The notes below the pieces were generated by a model. That model was given only the letters and a program-made list of their open reading frames with translations, had not been told where the DNA came from and did not search any database. Shown in pieces: positions 23,949 to 32,089 of a DNA stretch of 64,000 nt. The DNA lies in the NCBI GenBank assembly GCA_037145635.1, contig JBBCXB010000004.1, positions 372,001-436,000 of the forward strand, given 5' to 3'. Origin of the DNA: JAATFS01 sp037145635. Its GTDB lineage: Bacteria; Pseudomonadota; Gammaproteobacteria; Xanthomonadales; Xanthomonadaceae. Position 1 is the stretch's first letter; each line of letters begins with the position of its first letter. Both the position numbers and the translations under genes were made by a program.

Positions 23949-24409
23949 GGCTGCTGGTGGTGTGCCTGGGCAACATCTGCCGTTCGCCGATGGGCGAGGG
24001 CGCCTTGCGCCATCGCCTCGCCGAGGCGCGCCTGGGCGACCGCATCGAGGTCGATTCGGCGGGAACCGGCGGATGGCATGCCGGCGAGCCGCCGGACCCC
24101 CGCGCCATCCGCTGCGCGGGCGGTCACGGGGTCGATATCGCCGGCCTGCGCGCGCGGCAACTGGTCCCGGCCGACTTCGAGCACTTCGACTGGCTGCTGT
24201 GCGCGGACGCCGGCAACCTGCGCGACGTCACGCGCGCCGCGCCCGCCGCGCTGCGCCACAAGGTGTCGCTGTGGCTGCCCTGGGCGGGCGTCGACCTGCG
24301 CGAAGACATTCCCGACCCGTACACCGGCGGCCCGCCGCAGTTCGAGCAGGCCTGGCAACTGGTCGCTGCCGCGGCCCGCGGCAGTGTGGCGCGCCTCACC
24401 CGGAGCTGA
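23945..24409 (+). CDS. low molecular weight protein-tyrosine phosphatase
   Basis: Cytoplasmic phosphatase of the LMW-PTP family; members dephosphorylate tyrosine kinases in polysaccharide export or arsenate-like substrates. The 154 residues begin MRLLVVCLGNICRSPMGEG, with the P-loop CLGNICRS (C-X5-R-S) at residues 7-14 and the general acid in DIPDPYTGG near 120. The start is a GTG overlapping the kdsB stop. No tyrosine kinase is nearby; the link with kdsB is only operon position. Confidence 0.92.
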   Translation: MRLLVVCLGNICRSPMGEGALRHRLAEARLGDRIEVDSAGTGGWHAGEPPDPRAIRCAGGHGVDIAGLRARQLVPADFEHFDWLLCADAGNLRDVTRAAPAALRHKVSLWLPWAGVDLREDIPDPYTGGPPQFEQAWQLVAAAARGSVARLTRS

Positions 24410-24420
24410 GCCGGCATTGG

Positions 24421-24432
24421 CATAATCGGGTG
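24421..24432 (+). promoter_or_regulatory. -10-like CATAAT placed for a leaderless transcript
   Basis: CATAAT at 24421-24426 ends exactly 6 nt before the ATG at 24433, so transcription would begin at or next to the start codon. No -35 match is evident and no Shine-Dalgarno is present. The same spacing recurs before the genes at 33868, 34283 and 42682. Confidence 0.45.
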
Positions 24433-25839
24433 ATGAACACGCAGGCTTTGCAGGATTTTCCGGACTCGTCCCTCTGGCTCAACGCCGATCCCACCCCTCT
24501 TGGCGATTACCGCGGACAGGCCGTGGTGCTGGCCTTCGTCAACGCCGCCTCGGTCTGGTGCGCGCAACGCCTGGCCGAGCTGGCGCAATGGCAGACGCGC
24601 TATCCCGGGCGCTTGCGCACGGTCGTGGTGCAGGTGCCGCGCTTCGACCGCGAGCGCGATCCGACGCACGTGCTCCAGCGGCTGCGCAGCCAGGGCGTGA
24701 ACGCGCCCATCCTGCTCGACCGTGACTGGGAGACCTGGCGGCGGTTCGGCGTCCGTGCCTGGCCCACCCTGGTGCTACTCGATGCGCAGGGACAGGAACA
24801 GCAGCGCATCGTCGGCGCGGCCGGCGACATCGACCGCGCGCTCTCGGTGCTGTGCGACGGCCAGTCGACGCTGTCCAGCGACGACCTGCCGACCTACCCT
24901 GAGCCGCGAACGGCACTGCGGTTCCCGGCCGGCCTGGTGGCCACCGCCGAGCGGTTGTACATCGCCGACAGCGGCCACCACCGCGTGCTCGAATGCACCC
25001 ACGCGGGCCGCGTGCTGCGCCGCTTCGGCACCGGCACCGCCGACCTGAGCGACGGCGGTGCCGGCCAGGCGGCGTTCCGGCGACCGCAGGGCCTGGCGCT
25101 GGCGCGCGAGGCGCTGTACGTGGCCGACACCGGCAACCACGCGCTGCGCCGCATCAACCTGCGCAGCGGCGAGGTCACCACCCTGTGCGGCAACGGCCGC
25201 GCCGGCACCCCGGCCGCGGGAACGGCGCTGCGGCCGGACGCCTCGCCGCTGGACCATCCCCAAGGCCTGGCGCTGGTCGACAACCAGCTGCTGATCGCCA
25301 TGGCCGGCGACAACCGGGTCTGGAGCTATCACCTGGGCCGCAGCGCCCTGGACTGGCGCGCCGGCAGCGGCGCCCTTGAAATCCGCGACGGCAGCGGCCA
25401 TCTGGCTGCTTTCGCCCAGCCGGTCGCGCTGGCGGCCACGCAGGAGGTGGTGTACGTCTGCGACGCGCTGGGCTCGGCGATCCGCGCGATGCAGGTGCCG
25501 GGCGACCTGGTGCAGACGCGGGTGGGCGGCAAGGATGCCTGGGCGTTCGGCGACACGGATGGCCCGCGCGGCCTGGCCCGGCTGCAGTGTCCCCAGGCGC
25601 TGGCGCTGGATCCCGACGCGCCGCTGCTGTGGATCGCCGACAGCGGCAACGGGCGCCTGCGCTGCCTGCAGCTGCAGGCTGGCCAGGTCAGTACGGTCGC
25701 GCTGCCGCGGCCGCTGCACGGCCCCTGCGGCCTGGCGGCGGCCGCCGGCGCGGTCTGGATCGCCGAGACCGATGCCCACGCCGTGCTCCGTTATGACCTC
25801 GCCTCCGGGCAGTTGAGCGACCTTCCGATAGAAGAATGA
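24433..25839 (+). CDS. thioredoxin-like / NHL-repeat protein (NHLRC2-like)
   Basis: A 468-residue protein with an N-terminal thioredoxin-like fold (about 1-145) and a C-terminal propeller of NHL repeats (about 160-465). The propeller has recurring units such as RLYIADSGHHRVLE, ALYVADTGNHALRRI and LLWIADSGNGRLR. The thioredoxin part keeps one cysteine (C43 in VWCAQR) but lacks the CxxC pair, so it is probably not a disulfide reductase. There is no signal peptide, which suggests a cytoplasmic location. It lies after the phosphatase and overlaps uvrC by 4 nt. The function of such proteins in bacteria is unclear. Confidence 0.82.
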   Translation: MNTQALQDFPDSSLWLNADPTPLGDYRGQAVVLAFVNAASVWCAQRLAELAQWQTRYPGRLRTVVVQVPRFDRERDPTHVLQRLRSQGVNAPILLDRDWETWRRFGVRAWPTLVLLDAQGQEQQRIVGAAGDIDRALSVLCDGQSTLSSDDLPTYPEPRTALRFPAGLVATAERLYIADSGHHRVLECTHAGRVLRRFGTGTADLSDGGAGQAAFRRPQGLALAREALYVADTGNHALRRINLRSGEVTTLCGNGRAGTPAAGTALRPDASPLDHPQGLALVDNQLLIAMAGDNRVWSYHLGRSALDWRAGSGALEIRDGSGHLAAFAQPVALAATQEVVYVCDALGSAIRAMQVPGDLVQTRVGGKDAWAFGDTDGPRGLARLQCPQALALDPDAPLLWIADSGNGRLRCLQLQAGQVSTVALPRPLHGPCGLAAAAGAVWIAETDAHAVLRYDLASGQLSDLPIEE

Positions 25840-27683
25840 AATCCAGCCCCTCCGCCGAATTCGATGGCAAGGCGTTCGCCGCCCAGCTGAGCACCGCCCC
25901 CGGCGTCTACCGCATGTACGCCGCCGACGACACCCTGCTGTACGTCGGCAAGGCCGGCGCGCTGCGCAAGCGCGTGGGCAGCTACTTCAACGGCTCGCCG
26001 CGCAATGCGCGCACGATGTCGATGCTGTCGCAGATCGCGCGCATGGACGTGACGGTCACGCGCAGCGAGGCCGAGGCGCTGCTGCTGGAGAACCAGCTGA
26101 TCAAGTCGCTGTCGCCGCGCTACAACGTGTCGCTGCGCGACGACAAGAGCTATCCGTACGTGCTGATGACGCGCGAGGACTGGCCGCGGATCGGCCTGCA
26201 TCGCGGCCCGCGCGCGATCGCGGGGCGCTATTTCGGGCCCTACGCCAGCGTGACCGCGGTGCGCGAGACCCTGAACCTGATGCACAAGCTGTTCAAGCTG
26301 CGCAGCTGCGAGGACAGCGTCTTCCGCAACCGCACGCGCCCGTGCCTGCAGTACCAGATCGGCCGCTGCAGCGCGCCCTGCGTGGACCTGGTGCCGGCGC
26401 AGGAATACGCCGATTCGGTGCGCCGCGCCGCGCTGTTCCTGGAGGGCAAGAGCGACGTGCTCGCCGAGGAGCTGATGCAGTCGATGCAGGACGCCAGCGA
26501 GAAACTGGAGTTCGAGCGCGCCGCGCGCCTGCGCGACCTGCTGTCCTCGCTGCGCAGCATGCAGAACCGGCAGTACGTCGACGGCCGCGCCGCCGACCTG
26601 GACGTGCTCGCCTGCGCGACCCAGTCCACCCACGCCTGCGTGCTGTTGCTGAGCTTCCGCGACGGGCGCAACCTGGGCACGCGCGCGTTCTTCCCCAAGA
26701 CCAACGGCGAGGACAGCGCCGACGAGGTGCTGGCCGCGTTCGTGTCGCAGTACTACGCCGAGCACGTGCCGCCGCGCGAGATCCTGCTCGACCGCGCCAT
26801 TCCCGAGACGGAGGTGATCGAGGCCGCGCTCAGCGCCTCGGCCGAGCACCGGGTCACGCTGAAGTGGAACGTGCGCGGCGAGCGCGCGGGCTACGTGGAG
26901 CTGGCCAGCCGCAACGCGCAGCTCACCCTGATCGGCGAGCTCAGCAGCCAGAGTGCGCAGCATGCGCGCAGCGAGGCGCTGCGCGAGATGCTGGGGCTGG
27001 CCGAGCCGGTCAAGCGCGTGGAGTGCTTCGACATCAGCCACACCATGGGCGAGGCCACCGTGGCCTCATGCGTGGTGTTCGACGCCAGCGGCCCGGTGCG
27101 CGGCCAGTACCGGCGCTACAACATCGCCGGCATCGAGCCGGGCGACGACTACGCGGCGATGCGCCAGGCGATCGAGCGCCGCTTCCGGCGCGCGGTGGAG
27201 GAGGCCGGCGTGCTGCCCGACCTGCTGCTGATCGACGGCGGTGCCGGCCAGCTGGCCCAGGCGCAGGGTGCGCTGGAGGAACTGGGGGTGCGCGGGGTCC
27301 TGCTGGTGGGCGTGGCCAAGGGCGAGGAACGCCGGGCCGGGCACGAGGCCCTGGTGATGCCGGATGGCCGCGAGCTGCGGCCGGGCGCCGCGTCGCCGGC
27401 GCTGCAGTTCATCCAGCAGGTCCGCGACGAGGCCCACCGCTTCGCCATCACCGGCCACCGCGGTCGCCGCCAGAAGGCGCGCATGACCAGCAAGCTGGAG
27501 GACATCCCCGGCATCGGTCCGCGCCGGCGCGCCAACCTGCTCAAGCATTTCGGCGGCCTGGCCGGGCTCAAGGCCGCCGGCGAGTCGGAAATCTCGCGGG
27601 TGGAGGGGGTCAATGCCGCGCTTGCCGCGCGAATCTACGCTAACCTGCACGGGCTGCCGGTTCCCGACGCGGCAGGCGAGTAG
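25836..27683 (+). CDS. uvrC: excinuclease ABC subunit C
   Basis: Makes both incisions around DNA lesions in nucleotide excision repair. The 615 residues comprise a GIY-YIG nuclease domain (PGVYRMYAADDTLLYVGKAG near 18-40), a Cys-rich patch (CLQYQIGRCSAPC), a UVR motif near 205-240, an RNase H-like nuclease domain with CFDISHTMGEATVASCVVFD and LLIDGGAGQL, and C-terminal helix-hairpin-helix repeats (DIPGIGPRRRANLLKHFGG). The ATG overlaps the previous stop (ATGA). Confidence 0.97.
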   Translation: MKSSPSAEFDGKAFAAQLSTAPGVYRMYAADDTLLYVGKAGALRKRVGSYFNGSPRNARTMSMLSQIARMDVTVTRSEAEALLLENQLIKSLSPRYNVSLRDDKSYPYVLMTREDWPRIGLHRGPRAIAGRYFGPYASVTAVRETLNLMHKLFKLRSCEDSVFRNRTRPCLQYQIGRCSAPCVDLVPAQEYADSVRRAALFLEGKSDVLAEELMQSMQDASEKLEFERAARLRDLLSSLRSMQNRQYVDGRAADLDVLACATQSTHACVLLLSFRDGRNLGTRAFFPKTNGEDSADEVLAAFVSQYYAEHVPPREILLDRAIPETEVIEAALSASAEHRVTLKWNVRGERAGYVELASRNAQLTLIGELSSQSAQHARSEALREMLGLAEPVKRVECFDISHTMGEATVASCVVFDASGPVRGQYRRYNIAGIEPGDDYAAMRQAIERRFRRAVEEAGVLPDLLLIDGGAGQLAQAQGALEELGVRGVLLVGVAKGEERRAGHEALVMPDGRELRPGAASPALQFIQQVRDEAHRFAITGHRGRRQKARMTSKLEDIPGIGPRRRANLLKHFGGLAGLKAAGESEISRVEGVNAALAARIYANLHGLPVPDAAGE

Positions 27684-27691
27684 ACCCCGTA

Positions 27692-28324
27692 ATGAAGTTG
27701 ACCATCCCCACCTGGCTGACGCTGCTGCGGATCCTGATGATCCCGGTGCTGGTCATGGTGTTCTATCTGCCCTACAAGTGGACGAACTTCGCGTCGGCCG
27801 CGATCTTCGGGGTGGCGGCGATCACCGATTGGCTGGATGGCTGGATCGCGCGCCGTTACCACCAGTACTCGGCGTTCGGCGCCTTCCTGGACCCGGTGGC
27901 CGACAAGCTGATGGTGGCGGTGGCGCTGTTCCTGATCGTGCAGGGCCACCCGACGCCGTGGATGGCGTTCTGGGCGGCGGTGATCGTGGGCCGCGAGATC
28001 GCGGTCTCGGCGCTGCGCGAGTGGATGGCCGAGATCGGCCAGCGTGCCAAGGTGCGGGTGGCGATGGTCGGCAAGATCAAGACCACCGCGCAGATGGTCG
28101 CTCTGCTGTGCCTGCTGTATTCGGTGACGCCGGGGCGGACCGCCACGCACGAGATCTGGCTCGGCAACCTGATCTTCCAGATCGGCTACTGGACGCTGGC
28201 GATCGCCGCGCTGCTCACGCTGTGGTCCGGGCTGCAGTACCTGCATGCCGCGTGGCCGAGCCTGCGCGAGGACGAGAAGGCGGCCGCGCGCAAGAACCCG
28301 AAAAAAGTTGAATCCAATAGTTGA
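27692..28324 (+). CDS. pgsA: CDP-diacylglycerol-glycerol-3-phosphate 3-phosphatidyltransferase
   Basis: Integral membrane enzyme making phosphatidylglycerol phosphate, precursor of phosphatidylglycerol and cardiolipin. The 210 residues begin MKLTIPTWLTLLRILMIPVL. They contain the CDP-alcohol phosphotransferase motif D-x2-DG-x2-AR-x8-G-x3-D-x3-D, seen as TDWLDGWIARRYHQYSAFG followed by AFLDPVADK, and several helices. It follows uvrC after 8 nt, a neighbourhood common in gammaproteobacteria. Its stop codon overlaps the -35 element of the tRNA-Gly promoter. Confidence 0.95.
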   Translation: MKLTIPTWLTLLRILMIPVLVMVFYLPYKWTNFASAAIFGVAAITDWLDGWIARRYHQYSAFGAFLDPVADKLMVAVALFLIVQGHPTPWMAFWAAVIVGREIAVSALREWMAEIGQRAKVRVAMVGKIKTTAQMVALLCLLYSVTPGRTATHEIWLGNLIFQIGYWTLAIAALLTLWSGLQYLHAAWPSLREDEKAAARKNPKKVESNS

Positions 28325-28348
28325 CAGCTATCCGGTTCGCTGTAGAAT
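28321..28348 (+). promoter_or_regulatory. strong promoter of the first tRNA-Gly
   Basis: A perfect TTGACA (28321-28326), 16-nt spacer and TAGAAT (28343-28348), 12 nt before the mature tRNA. The -35 overlaps the pgsA stop codon. Confidence 0.85.
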
Positions 28349-28360
28349 TTCGCCTCCCAA

Positions 28361-28436
<76 letters not shown>

Positions 28437-28448
28437 GTTTCAGGACAG

Positions 28449-28474
28449 GGCCCCGCGTGCGGGGCCTTGTTGTT
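28449..28474 (+). terminator. intrinsic terminator after tRNA-Gly copy 1
   Basis: Stem GGCCCCGC / GCGGGGCC (28449-28456 with 28459-28466) followed by TTGTTGTT. It lies between tRNA-Gly and tRNA-Cys, so either read-through or a separate promoter serves tRNA-Cys. Confidence 0.65.
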
Positions 28475-28505
28475 CCGGGTCGCGGTCTTGCCCGGGAGCA
28501 GTTTC

Positions 28506-28579
28506 GGCCTGGTGGTAGAGTGGTTATGCAGCGGACTGCAAATCCGCGTACGCCGGTTCAATTCCGGCCCAGGCCTCCA
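28506..28579 (+). tRNA. tRNA-Cys (GCA), copy 1
   Basis: 74-nt cloverleaf: acceptor GGCCTGG pairs with CCAGGCC, anticodon loop CTGCAAA with GCA, T stem GCCGG/CCGGC fully paired, CCA encoded. Confidence 0.96.
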
Positions 28580-28670
28580 TGTTGCATGCGGTACCGCCGG
28601 CCCCTCGCTGGCGCCTGCCTCGACCGGCCCGCATCGCGGTTCGGTCCGGACAGGAAGTTGCAAAGAGGGG

Positions 28671-28700
28671 TTGGCACGGCAAACCAAGAGCTTGTACAAT
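28671..28700 (+). promoter_or_regulatory. promoter of the second tRNA-Gly
   Basis: TTGGCA (28671-28676), an 18-nt spacer and TACAAT (28695-28700), 11 nt before the mature tRNA. The sequence differs from the first copy's promoter, so each copy has its own. Confidence 0.75.
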
Positions 28701-28711
28701 GTGCAGCTCAC

Positions 28712-28787
<76 letters not shown>

Positions 28788-28797
28788 ATTCAAGAAA

Positions 28798-28821
28798 AGG
28801 CCCCGCATGCGGGGCTTTTTC
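28798..28821 (+). terminator. intrinsic terminator after tRNA-Gly copy 2
   Basis: Stem GCCCCGC / GCGGGGC (28800-28806 with 28809-28815) followed by five T. Similar to the hairpin after copy 1 but with a better T-run. Confidence 0.75.
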
Positions 28822-28864
28822 GTTTCCGCTCCCGGCATCGGGTTTTCCGATACACTCGATGCGC

Positions 28865-28938
28865 GGCCTGGTGGCAGAGTGGTCATGCAGCGGACTGCAA
28901 ATCCGCGTACGCCGGTTCAATTCCGACCCAGGCCTCCA
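28865..28938 (+). tRNA. tRNA-Cys (GCA), copy 2, slightly diverged
   Basis: 74 nt with encoded CCA, differing from copy 1 at three positions: 11 (T to C), 20 (T to C) and 62 (G to A). The last change creates a C-A mismatch in the T stem, while position 11 turns a G-U into a G-C pair in the D stem. Probably functional, but the T-stem mismatch is unusual. Confidence 0.93.
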
Positions 28939-29072
28939 TCCTCGACCGCTGCGTCGCGGCTTCGGCGGTGGCGTCGACCGACCCGCGCAGTCTCGTGTCC
29001 ATCGCCGGGCGGGGCTGGATGACGGCCTCCGGGCGGAGCGTTGCTGCGCGCAGGCGGGCCGTCCCTTGGCAA

Positions 29073-29086
29073 TTGATCCAGGTCAA
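29073..29086. promoter_or_regulatory. FNR/ANR-type box upstream of hemN
   Basis: TTGATCCAGGTCAA matches the FNR consensus TTGAT-N4-ATCAA at 9 of 10 positions (G for A in the right half). It ends 34 nt before the hemN ATG. Oxygen-independent coproporphyrinogen oxidase genes are classic FNR/ANR targets, so the site makes biological sense. Confidence 0.68.
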
Positions 29087-29120
29087 GGCGGGGGCGGCGA
29101 GGCGCCGGCATCCTGCCCGC

Positions 29121-30536
29121 ATGCAGACTCACTCCAATGCCGAGGCCGTGGCGGCCTGGACCTTCGATCCGGACCTGTTGCGCCGCTACGACCGGCCCGG
29201 CCCGCGCTACACCTCGTACCCGACCGCGCCGCACTTCCAGGCCGGCTTCGCCGAGGACGACCTGTACGGCGCGATGCTGCGCTCGGAGCGCGCCGACCCG
29301 CACCGTCCGATCTCGCTGTACGTGCACGTGCCCTACTGCACCAGCCCGTGCTTCTACTGCGGCTGCAACCGCGTGGTCACGCGCGACAAGCGCAAGGGCG
29401 AGGCCTACGTCGCGCGGGTGCTGTGCGAGGCCGGGCTGATCGCCGCCTCGCTGGGTCGCGGGCGCGAGGTGGTGCAGCTGCACCTGGGCGGCGGCACCCC
29501 CAATTTCCTGTCGCCCGAGCTGATCGGCGAGTTGCTGCAGGGGCTGCGCACGCTGTTCCGCTTCAGCCCGCGCCGCGACCGCGACTTCTCGATCGAGCTG
29601 GACCCGCGCGCGGTGACGGCCGGCGACATCGCCGAGCTGGCGCGTCTGGGCTTCAACCGCACCAGCCTGGGCATCCAGGACTTCGACCCCGACGTGCAGC
29701 GCGCCATCAACCGCGTGCAGGACGTGCCGGCCACGCTGGAGGTGATCGACGCCTGCCGCCGCCACGGCATCGCCTCGGTGAACGTGGACCTGATCTACGG
29801 CCTGCCCCGGCAGACCCTGGAGGGCTTCGAGCGCACGCTGGAGACGGTGATCGCGGTGCGCCCGGACCGGCTCGCGATCTACGGCTACGCGCACCTGCCG
29901 CACATGTTCCGGGCCCAGCGCCAGATCGCCGAGGCCGACCTGCCGGACGCCGAGCTCAAGCTGGCGCTGCTCGGGCTGGCGGTGAACCGGCTCTCGGCGG
30001 CGGGCTACCAGTACATCGGCATGGACCACTTCGCCCTGCCGGAGGAGGAGCTGGCCTGCGCGCAGCGCCGTGGCGACCTGCACCGCAACTTCATGGGCTA
30101 CACCACCTGCGCCGACACCGACCTGATCGGCATCGGCGTGAGCGCGATCAGCCGCATCGGCGACAGCTACAGCCAGAACCCGCGCGACCTGCCGGCCTGG
30201 GAGGAGGCGATCGACGCCGGCCGCGCGCCGGTCTGGCGCGGCCTGACGCTGACCGACGACGACCAGCTGCGGGCCGAGCTGATCCAGGAACTGATGTGCA
30301 GCGGCCGCGTCGACACCCGGGCGGTGGCGCGGCGCCACCGCATCGAGTTCGAGGTCTACTTCGCCGAGGAGCTGCGGGCGCTGGCGCCGCTGCAGCAGGA
30401 CGGGCTGGTCGAGCGCGGCGACGGGGTGATCGCGGCCACGCCGCGCGGGCGGCCGCTGCTGCGCCTGATCGCGATGTGCTTCGATCGCTACCTGCGCGCG
30501 CCGGAGCAGCCGGCCACCTATTCGAAGGCGATCTGA
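29121..30536 (+). CDS. hemN: oxygen-independent coproporphyrinogen III oxidase
   Basis: Radical-SAM enzyme that converts coproporphyrinogen III to protoporphyrinogen IX when oxygen is scarce. The 471 residues begin MQTHSNAEAVAAWTFDPDLL. The Fe-S motif PYCTSPCFYCGCN (C73, C77, C80 plus the following Cys) matches true HemN rather than HemW. LHLGGGTPNFL, YGLPRQTLEGF and the C-terminal HemN domain follow. The ATG at 29121 is chosen because the frame upstream runs through the tRNA genes. An FNR-type box lies upstream, in keeping with anaerobic induction. Confidence 0.95.
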   Translation: MQTHSNAEAVAAWTFDPDLLRRYDRPGPRYTSYPTAPHFQAGFAEDDLYGAMLRSERADPHRPISLYVHVPYCTSPCFYCGCNRVVTRDKRKGEAYVARVLCEAGLIAASLGRGREVVQLHLGGGTPNFLSPELIGELLQGLRTLFRFSPRRDRDFSIELDPRAVTAGDIAELARLGFNRTSLGIQDFDPDVQRAINRVQDVPATLEVIDACRRHGIASVNVDLIYGLPRQTLEGFERTLETVIAVRPDRLAIYGYAHLPHMFRAQRQIAEADLPDAELKLALLGLAVNRLSAAGYQYIGMDHFALPEEELACAQRRGDLHRNFMGYTTCADTDLIGIGVSAISRIGDSYSQNPRDLPAWEEAIDAGRAPVWRGLTLTDDDQLRAELIQELMCSGRVDTRAVARRHRIEFEVYFAEELRALAPLQQDGLVERGDGVIAATPRGRPLLRLIAMCFDRYLRAPEQPATYSKAI

Positions 30537-30573
30537 GCGCGCGGCACGCCGGCCTGCGCGTGCGCTGCGGATG

Positions 30574-30657
30574 TGCCCGGGGCGGGGATCGAACCCGCAT
30601 AGCCTCGCGGCTGAGGGATTTTAAGTCCCTTGCGTCTACCAGTTTCGCCACCCGGGC
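30574..30657 (-). tRNA. tRNA-Leu (UAA)
   Basis: 84-nt type II tRNA: acceptor GCCCGGG pairs with CCCGGGC, D arm GCGAAACTGGTAGACGC, anticodon loop CTTAAAA with TAA, a long variable arm, and T arm GCGGGTTCGATCCCCGC. The bases after the discriminator A are CAT, so CCA is not encoded, unlike the Gly and Cys tRNAs nearby. Confidence 0.95.
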
Positions 30658-30796
30658 ATGGCGATAGCGTGCCTGATCGGCGCGCGATTGTGAATCTCGC
30701 CGGCGGCCTGTCGGGTGAATGCGGGCCTGCGTTATGCTGCCCGCCGGTGCCTCCCCGGTGAGCGGGGCAGGGCCGGCGCAGAACGAGAGGAGTGGC

Positions 30797-32089
30797 ATGC
30801 CCGCGGCAAAGTTTCCCGATCCGGCCAGTGCGCGGATCGCCGTCATCGGCCTGGGGTATGTCGGACTGCCGCTGGCGGTGGCCTTCGGCCGCACGCGCGC
30901 GACGCTGGGGTTCGACATCGATGCGCCGCGGATCGCACAGCTGCAGGCGGGGCACGACGCCACGCTCGAACTGGAGGACCACGAACTGGCCGCGGCGCAG
31001 CACCTGCGCTACAGCGCCGACAGCGGCGCGTTGCGCGACTGCCGGATCTTCGTCGTCACCGTGCCCACGCCGATCGACGCGCACGAGCAGCCCGACCTGC
31101 ACCCACTGCGCTCGGCCACGTCGCTGATCGCCGCCGCGCTCAAGCCCGGCGACCTGGTGATCTACGAATCCACGGTCTACCCCGGGACCACCGAGGAAGT
31201 CTGCGTGCCGCTGCTGGAGGCCGGCTCTGGGCTGCGCTTCAACCACGACTTCCATTGCGGCTACAGCCCGGAGCGGATCAACCCCGGCGACCGCCAGCGG
31301 CGCCTGCAGGACATCCGCAAGATCACCTCCGGCTCCACCGCGGACGCGGCGGACGTGGTGGACGCGCTGTACGCCGGCATCATCGCCGCCGGTACCTGGC
31401 GCGCGCCGTCGATCCGCGTCGCCGAGGCCGCCAAGGTGGTCGAGAACATCCAGCGCGACGTCAACATCGCGCTGGTCAACGAGCTGGCGCTGATCTTCGA
31501 CCGCCTCGGCATCGATACCCTCGACGTGCTGGAGGCGGCCGGCACCAAATGGAACTTCCTGCCGTTCCGGCCCGGCCTGGTCGGCGGCCACTGCATCGGC
31601 ATCGACCCGTACTACCTGCTGCACAAGTCCGAGAGCGTGGGCTACCACCCGGACCTGATCCATACCGCGCGCCAGGTCAACAACCGGGTCGGCCGGCACG
31701 TCGCCGAGCGCGTGCAGGACCTGCTGGCCGCCCGCGGGGTGGCGGTCGCCGGCGCGCAGGTGCTGGTGCTGGGCGCCACCTTCAAGGAGAACTGCCCGGA
31801 CCTGCGCAACAGCCGGGCGCTGGAGCTGGTGCAGGCGCTGCAGTCGCTGGGCGCCGAGGTCGACGCCTGCGACCCGTGGGCGGATCCGGCCGAGGCCCTG
31901 CGCCATGCCGGGGTCGCGCTGCAGCCGCAGCCGCGCCCCGGCCGCTACGACGCAGTGGTGCTGGCCGTGGCGCATGCCGAATACCGCGACTACGACGCGG
32001 CGCAGATCGCCGCACTCGGCAAGCCGGGCGCGGTGGTCTACGACGTCAAGTCGGTCTGGCCGCGGGCGCTGGTCAGCGACCGGCTGTGA
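30797..32089 (+). CDS. nucleotide-sugar dehydrogenase (TviB/WbpO-type)
   Basis: NAD-dependent four-electron oxidation of a UDP-hexose or UDP-N-acetylhexosamine to the uronic acid, for surface polysaccharide synthesis. The 430 residues hold a Rossmann motif VIGLGYVGLPLAVAFG near 16-31, YESTVYPGTTEEVC and FHCGYSPERINPGD. The catalytic Cys sits in GGHCIGIDPYYL near 265, and LGATFKENCPDLRNS follows. The motifs are nearer to TviB/WbpO (UDP-GlcNAc/GalNAc dehydrogenases) than to UDP-glucose dehydrogenase, but the substrate is not certain. GAGAGGAG precedes the ATG. It stands alone without glycosyltransferases. Its 3' end overlaps the convergent flavoprotein gene by 17 nt. Confidence 0.88.
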   Translation: MPAAKFPDPASARIAVIGLGYVGLPLAVAFGRTRATLGFDIDAPRIAQLQAGHDATLELEDHELAAAQHLRYSADSGALRDCRIFVVTVPTPIDAHEQPDLHPLRSATSLIAAALKPGDLVIYESTVYPGTTEEVCVPLLEAGSGLRFNHDFHCGYSPERINPGDRQRRLQDIRKITSGSTADAADVVDALYAGIIAAGTWRAPSIRVAEAAKVVENIQRDVNIALVNELALIFDRLGIDTLDVLEAAGTKWNFLPFRPGLVGGHCIGIDPYYLLHKSESVGYHPDLIHTARQVNNRVGRHVAERVQDLLAARGVAVAGAQVLVLGATFKENCPDLRNSRALELVQALQSLGAEVDACDPWADPAEALRHAGVALQPQPRPGRYDAVVLAVAHAEYRDYDAAQIAALGKPGAVVYDVKSVWPRALVSDRL

